A stretch of DNA of 23,651 nt from Euprymna scolopes (lineage: Eukaryota > Mollusca > Cephalopoda > Sepiida > Sepiolidae), in NCBI GenBank assembly GCA_024364805.1, contig CM044519.1, forward strand, positions 46,780,613 to 46,804,263. The letters run 5' to 3'. The notes below the pieces were generated by a model, which was given only the letters and a program-made list of their open reading frames with translations, did no database searches and had not been told where the DNA came from. The translations under genes and the position numbers were made by a program. Shown in pieces: positions 20,157 to 23,651 of the stretch. The stretch's first letter is position 1; each line of letters opens with the position of its first letter.

Positions 20157-20217
<61 letters not shown>
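20157..20217. repeat. (TA)n tract at the 5' cut of PLE 2
   Basis: Pure TA run directly preceding recognisable Penelope-like reverse transcriptase sequence. Confidence 0.97.
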
Positions 20218-20222
<5 letters not shown>

Positions 20223-20712
20223 ATAAACTCTGAAGCCTTAAAAATAAGTGAAAAAATGAACATACAGGATAAGATAGAGGGGTATACACCACTGTACCCA
20301 CGTTTTACCCCAAAAGATCATAAACCAGAATTCAATAATAATCCTAGCATAAGACTGATTTCACCATATATTTCAGATTTGGGAAGCATTAGCAAAAAAT
20401 ATTAGATGAAATCCTACCTAAATTAAAAACCAAAATTTACCATGACCTATGAAAATTATCGGAAGAGGAATTGTTTGGTTCAGCACACTACCCCAAGACA
20501 GAAAACAGAAAATTCCTTATGTTTGATATAGATTCTTGTTACTCTTCTATTTCACCCAATCTCTTCGACAAAGCACTAGAACTAGCTAGTATAATTTTTG
20601 AGTATCAAAACCTATCTCTTTACAACCCCCTCCTTTTCGTAACCTATCATACTTTCATCAAACACAGTCCATTTTCTCTCGGCTGTTTTGAACCCAGTCA
20701 ATGACTTCTGAT

Positions 20713-20715
<3 letters not shown>
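20218..20715 (+). mobile_element. Penelope-like element 2, reverse transcriptase N-terminal part
   Basis: Plus strand. Blocks include a TPKDHKPEFNNNPSIRLISP segment (about 20309-20370), the KDHKP...RLI signature that precedes the palm in Penelope-like polymerases. SDLGSISKKILDEILPKLKT follows in sense, then FLMFDIDSCYSSISPNLFDK (about 20515-20575), which is palm motif A with its catalytic Asp. The sequence stops at a (TA)n tract before motifs B and C (the YxDD-type box), so polymerase function is absent. It is a relic with a few breaks. Confidence 0.8.

Positions 20716-20775
<60 letters not shown>
20716..20775. repeat. (TA)n tract splitting PLE 2
   Basis: TA run between two pieces of the same element family. 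A 21-bp sequence starting AAATTCCTTATGTT occurs before it (20510-20530) and after it (20776-20796) with one mismatch. Confidence 0.95.
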
Positions 20776-20776
<1 letters not shown>

Positions 20777-22190
20777 AATTCCTTATGTTCGATATAAGTT
20801 AATATTGCCCCTCTATTTCTAGAACTTTGAACAAAATTTACAATTCTTCAGTAAGCTGAACCTAGATATAACAATAGACCCAAACCATAAATGTGTCAAC
20901 TTCTTAGACATAATCTTGAATCTAGACAACAACTCTTATGAACTCTACCATAAACCTAACCAAACATTATTCTACATAGACCACAAATCCAACCATCCGA
21001 TTAGTATGAAAAAAGCACTTATACCTAGCATCTCAAAAAGAATATCCAAAATATCACAAAATGAAGAATTATTCAATAAAAATAAAGAATGTTATAACAA
21101 AACCTTAGCTAGATCAGGATAAAAAGAACAAATCAAATTTGTTAAGGAAACAGGAAACAATAACACAAGTACAGAACGAACAATAAACAATGCAAATGTA
21201 ATATCTTGCATGTCTATGAGGATATATAAAAAAGGGAAAATAAAAAGCAAAAAACAATGAAAAAATAGAACATACAATAAACACGAAAAAGAAAAATGAA
21301 AAGATAGACCATAAGAAAACCGAAACAGAAGAAAAAAAGAAAAAGAAAATGCAGAGCCAAGCGTGGTTTAATCCACCGTTCAGCCACCACATAAAAAATA
21401 GCATCCCGATGAAATTTTGCCAAATTATAGACAAAAATTTCTCGCAAGGTAGTAAACTACGTAAGATAATTAATAAAAACACTGTTAAGCTATCCTTCTT
21501 AACATCTGCTAACTTAACAAATGACATAATTGGCTCCAACAACACAAAATTAAATAAATTTAAAAAAATAGAGATAGGACTTCTGTCTGAATGAATCTTA
21601 CAACGTAAAAGAATGCAACTGCCGGAACCCTACTGAATGTTCAAGATGAGGGACTGTTTAACTTCAAACGTAGTATACAAATGTGAAGTTGTAACAAATA
21701 ATGAAACTAAAGTATATCTTGGGAGCAACGGAACTTGCTTTAAGGACAGATATCGTAATCACCTAGCATCGTTTAAAAATGAAACTGAAAAAATACTAAC
21801 ACCACAAATAACGAAAACAGCAACAATGTAGATAGAAATGAAAACAACAGTAGAGAGGATCATAGCAATAGTGACAATTACAATTACAATAACGAAAATA
21901 GAAACAGAAACAATAATAAAAACGAAAATAACAAGAAAAAACTTAGAAAAACTCAACTACTTTAGCAGTATGGTTTAAGAAATTAAAGAAAAATAAAATT
22001 GAATATAAATTAAGATGGTCAATAATTGATAAAGCGGAAAAATATAAACCAAGCAAATCAAAAAAATGCAACCTATGTATACTAGAAGCATACCATATAC
22101 TAATATCAAAAGAAAAATTATTAATTAAACATACGACAAGACGTAATCCACGGATGGATGCACAGAAATCGATACTTAATTCCACACATT
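20776..22190 (+). mobile_element. Penelope-like element 2, thumb and GIY-YIG part
   Basis: The piece begins with a second, diverged copy of palm motif A (20790-20822), then skips to the thumb: HKCVNFLDIILNLDNNSYEL, then YHKPNQ, KSNHPISMKKALIPSISKRI and a YNKTLARSG block (20880-21120). The linker region includes WFNPPFSHHIKNSIPMKF and NTVKLSFLTSANL (21360-21520). The GIY-YIG domain follows (VVYKCEV...VYLGSNGTCFKDRYRNH, 21670-21770), then an Asn-rich insert (about 21800-21945). The C-terminal part is WSIIDKAEKYKPSKSKKCNL plus the end ILNSTH (21965-22190). Domain order matches GIY-YIG-bearing Penelope-like proteins. It is an inactive relic with several breaks. Confidence 0.85.
21800..21945 (+). 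repeat. Asn/Lys-rich low-complexity insert in PLE 2
   Basis: AAC/AAT/AAA-rich purine-A tract coding for a polar run (NDNYNYNNENRNRNNNKNEN style) within the expected span of the GIY-YIG domain, between the RYRNHLASFKNE helix and the WSIIDKAEKY block. Comparable elements have only a short connector here. Confidence 0.5.
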
Positions 22191-22847
22191 AGACCAGATT
22201 AACAAAAAAGTATTAACAAAAAAAATTGAATGAATATAACTAAATGTTAAATAAAAGGAAAAGAAAGAAATACTTAAATAAAGTAAGGAAAAAACTAAAC
22301 GTATAATATAAGGAAAGAAAAAGGTGCAAGGGAAGTAACCCTAGAAATAAAAAATATATACCATGAAAGTAACCTCCTCTTGAAGCAAAGAAATTAAATA
22401 ATCAATAGTGTTCGAAAACCAAACAAAAAGAATATTAGAATAAACACGCATAAATTTAGAAATAAAATTATAAGAAATTGGAAAAAATAAATAAGGAAAA
22501 AACGGGAAATTAAAACAAAAATAAAAATAAAAAATACGAAATTATGGTTTAAAACAGAAAATTATCTTAGCATAATACTCAAGATGGCTGACATGTGACA
22601 GAGTGACGTTGGAATTTCTTTTCCCAAATACCATGTTTATCATGTAAAAACCCAACTTTTTGTTGTTAACATCAAATGGAAAAATCACCCGAAGAAGATG
22701 GTGACGACAGGGTATTTTTATAAATACATGAATCGTAAAACTACCTTTCCACTAACGAAACAGCTGTAATGAAAAAATCCAGGAGAAAATAAACAAATGT
22801 TATAAAAAAGAAAAAATAAGTCTTTGAATTTATACAAAGTTTTACAC

Positions 22848-22848
<1 letters not shown>
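22191..22848 (+). other. A-rich 3' region of PLE 2
   Basis: 22,200-22,560 is A-rich low complexity without genes. From 22,560 complexity rises. ACGAAACAGCTGTAATG near 22756 matches the GAAACAGCTGT of the orphan hammerhead at 11.6 kb (opposite strand), but a clean CTGANGA core with stem II is not visible upstream. This is probably the 3' untranslated end of the element. Confidence 0.45.

Positions 22849-22930
<82 letters not shown>
22849..22930. repeat. (TA)n(TG)n microsatellite 3' of PLE 2
   Basis: TA run 22849-22870, then TG run to 22930. It mirrors the TG/TA tract at the 3' end of PLE 1. Confidence 0.95.
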
Positions 22931-22932
<2 letters not shown>

Positions 22933-23239
22933 CATAATTTTATGCGGAATAACAAATTCCATTATTGAAATCATGACAGGAAGACCAGTTTTGATGTTCA
23001 TGATTAAAAGTGGGAAATGAAAAGAAAAATTAATGGGTGAGGCCAGCTGACCAGTTTCGCCCACACTTTTCGTAAGATGGATTGAGGGATTTCCTTTTTA
23101 ATTAAGAAAATCGAGTGAAATGGGAGACGATACGTTTAAAATGAAATGGGAGATTAAGGGGGGGGGAAGCGATATAGTGTATTAGAAAAAACCGGGATAC
23201 ACTATCCGATGCCTCCGTTCAGTCTCGAAAAACAAATGA

Positions 23240-23384
23240 TACCCCTGTAGGGGCAGCTGCGCGTGTAATTATATGGCAAGGTTGCGCAATCCCCAATCAC
23301 ACTTCTCCTGAATCGGCACGGCTTGAGCCCAGTGGCAGGAGAAGTCCAGGATGACTGGAAACAATGCCAAGATAAGCAGAGAGC
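23240..23384 (-). other. Tail of the third 5S-derived element
   Basis: Continues the 5S-like sequence on the minus strand. Contains a perfect 10-bp inverted repeat (ACTTCTCCTG at 23301-23310 with CAGGAGAAGT at 23336-23345) and CCCC-TGTA-GGGG at about 23242-23253. It differs from the linker, tRNA-like part and tail of the copies at 6.8 and 9.9 kb, so it may define another SINE subfamily. Confidence 0.4.
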
Positions 23385-23497
23385 ACATGAAGCACCTGAA
23401 AGTCACAAATGGTCACCAATCTGGTACTGGCCAGGCTCATCATTGCTTAACTTCTGGTGATCTGAATGGAACCCGTGCGTCAAACGTGATTATTCCG
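23385..23497 (-). pseudogene. 5S rRNA-derived sequence, third copy
   Basis: Minus strand. AATAATCACGTTTGACGCAC at the 5' side, then CAGATCACCAGAAGTTAAGC, GAGCCTGGCCAGTACCAGAT, TGGTGACCATTTGTGACTTT and CAGGTGCTTCATG. These line up in order and spacing with the conserved 5S core (GATCACCGAAGTTAAGCA, GCCTGGTTAGTAC, GGGTGACC). Length about 112 nt. It shares the TCCGG-ATAATCACG start and GACCATTT/GCTTYATGT changes with the 6.8-kb copy. It is too altered to be a working 5S gene and is best read as a SINE head. Confidence 0.75.
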
Positions 23498-23616
23498 GAT
23501 ACACTATATGCTTAAAATAACGATACATATGATATCACCTAGAGACTGATCATGTTTTTTAAATGTACCGTCTCCCATTGTATTTCATTTTCCACTTTTA
23601 ATCAAAACGGGATGTA

Positions 23617-23651
23617 TATATATGTATGTATATATGTATATATATATATAT
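23617..23651. repeat. (TA)n/(TATG)n tract at the right edge
   Basis: TATATATGTATG-type simple repeat running out of the window. Confidence 0.9.

Larger units (their letters stand above)
22986..23610. mobile_element. Non-autonomous element with interrupted inverted repeats
   Basis: Right arm 23558-23610 is continuous. Its complement occurs on the left in two pieces: 22986-23022 (GTTTTGAT, then TGATTAAAAGTGGGAAATGA) and 23116-23140 (TGAAATGGGAGACGATACGT). They are separated by about 93 bp of unrelated sequence. The left piece also has a 9-bp direct repeat (GTTCATGAT) missing on the right. The interior contains a 5S-like sequence and a small hairpin (ATAGTGTAT at 23174-23182 with ATACACTAT at 23195-23203). 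No protein is encoded. Confidence 0.5.

Noticed and set aside
22690-22770. Complete hammerhead at the 3' end of PLE 2
   Set aside because: The GAAACAGCTGT half is present, but no CTGANGA core with a short stem II could be placed upstream.

Overview
This window looks like gene-poor nuclear DNA from an invertebrate animal. It is very AT-rich, carries at least twelve long (TA)n or (TA)n(TG)n tracts, and is filled with decayed transposable elements of several eukaryotic classes. The mix of Penelope-like elements with GIY-YIG domains, Tc1/mariner relics, RTE-type tails and 5S-derived SINEs would suit a mollusc, possibly a cephalopod. That assignment is an inference. I find no host protein gene, rRNA operon or intact tRNA; most open frames come from repeats or transposon fragments.

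Layout. 1-1,100: AT-rich DNA ending in an RTE-type 3' tail. 2,826-3,560: mariner-like relic (minus). 4,020-4,880: old Tc1-like relic (plus). 5,700-6,500: pyrimidine tract and a 14-bp minisatellite. 6,598-6,923: 5S rRNA/tRNA-Ser-like chimeric SINE (minus). 7,130-8,544: Penelope-like element 1 (minus) with a hammerhead motif, bracketed by (TG)n(TA)n tracts. 8,693-8,924: 29-bp minisatellite. 9,639-9,825: hammerhead-like ribozyme running into a 94-bp palindrome. 9,921-10,140: second 5S/tRNA SINE copy (plus). 10,271-11,185: layered satellite. 11,601-11,630: orphan hammerhead motif. 12,003-12,995: Tc1 transposase relic (minus). 13,065-13,850: 5'-truncated LINE (minus). 14,300-15,762: the best preserved Tc1 copy, with long inverted repeats. 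15,840-16,002: second RTE-type tail. 19,265-20,007: segment bounded by a perfect 22-bp inverted repeat. 20,218-22,190: Penelope-like element 2 (plus), split by (TA)n. 22,986-23,610: inverted-repeat element carrying a third 5S-derived sequence.

The most interesting signals are RNA-related. Two sequences share a 5S-like head, a common linker, a tRNA-Ser-like 3' part and a common tail, which suggests one chimeric SINE family; a third 5S-like head has a different tail. Three hammerhead-type motifs occur. Two are of the kind known from Penelope-like elements. The third, at 9.7 kb, has its predicted cleavage site inside a palindrome and lies 98 nt after a repeat of its own cleavage-site sequence, so it resembles one monomer of a small ribozyme-bearing element.
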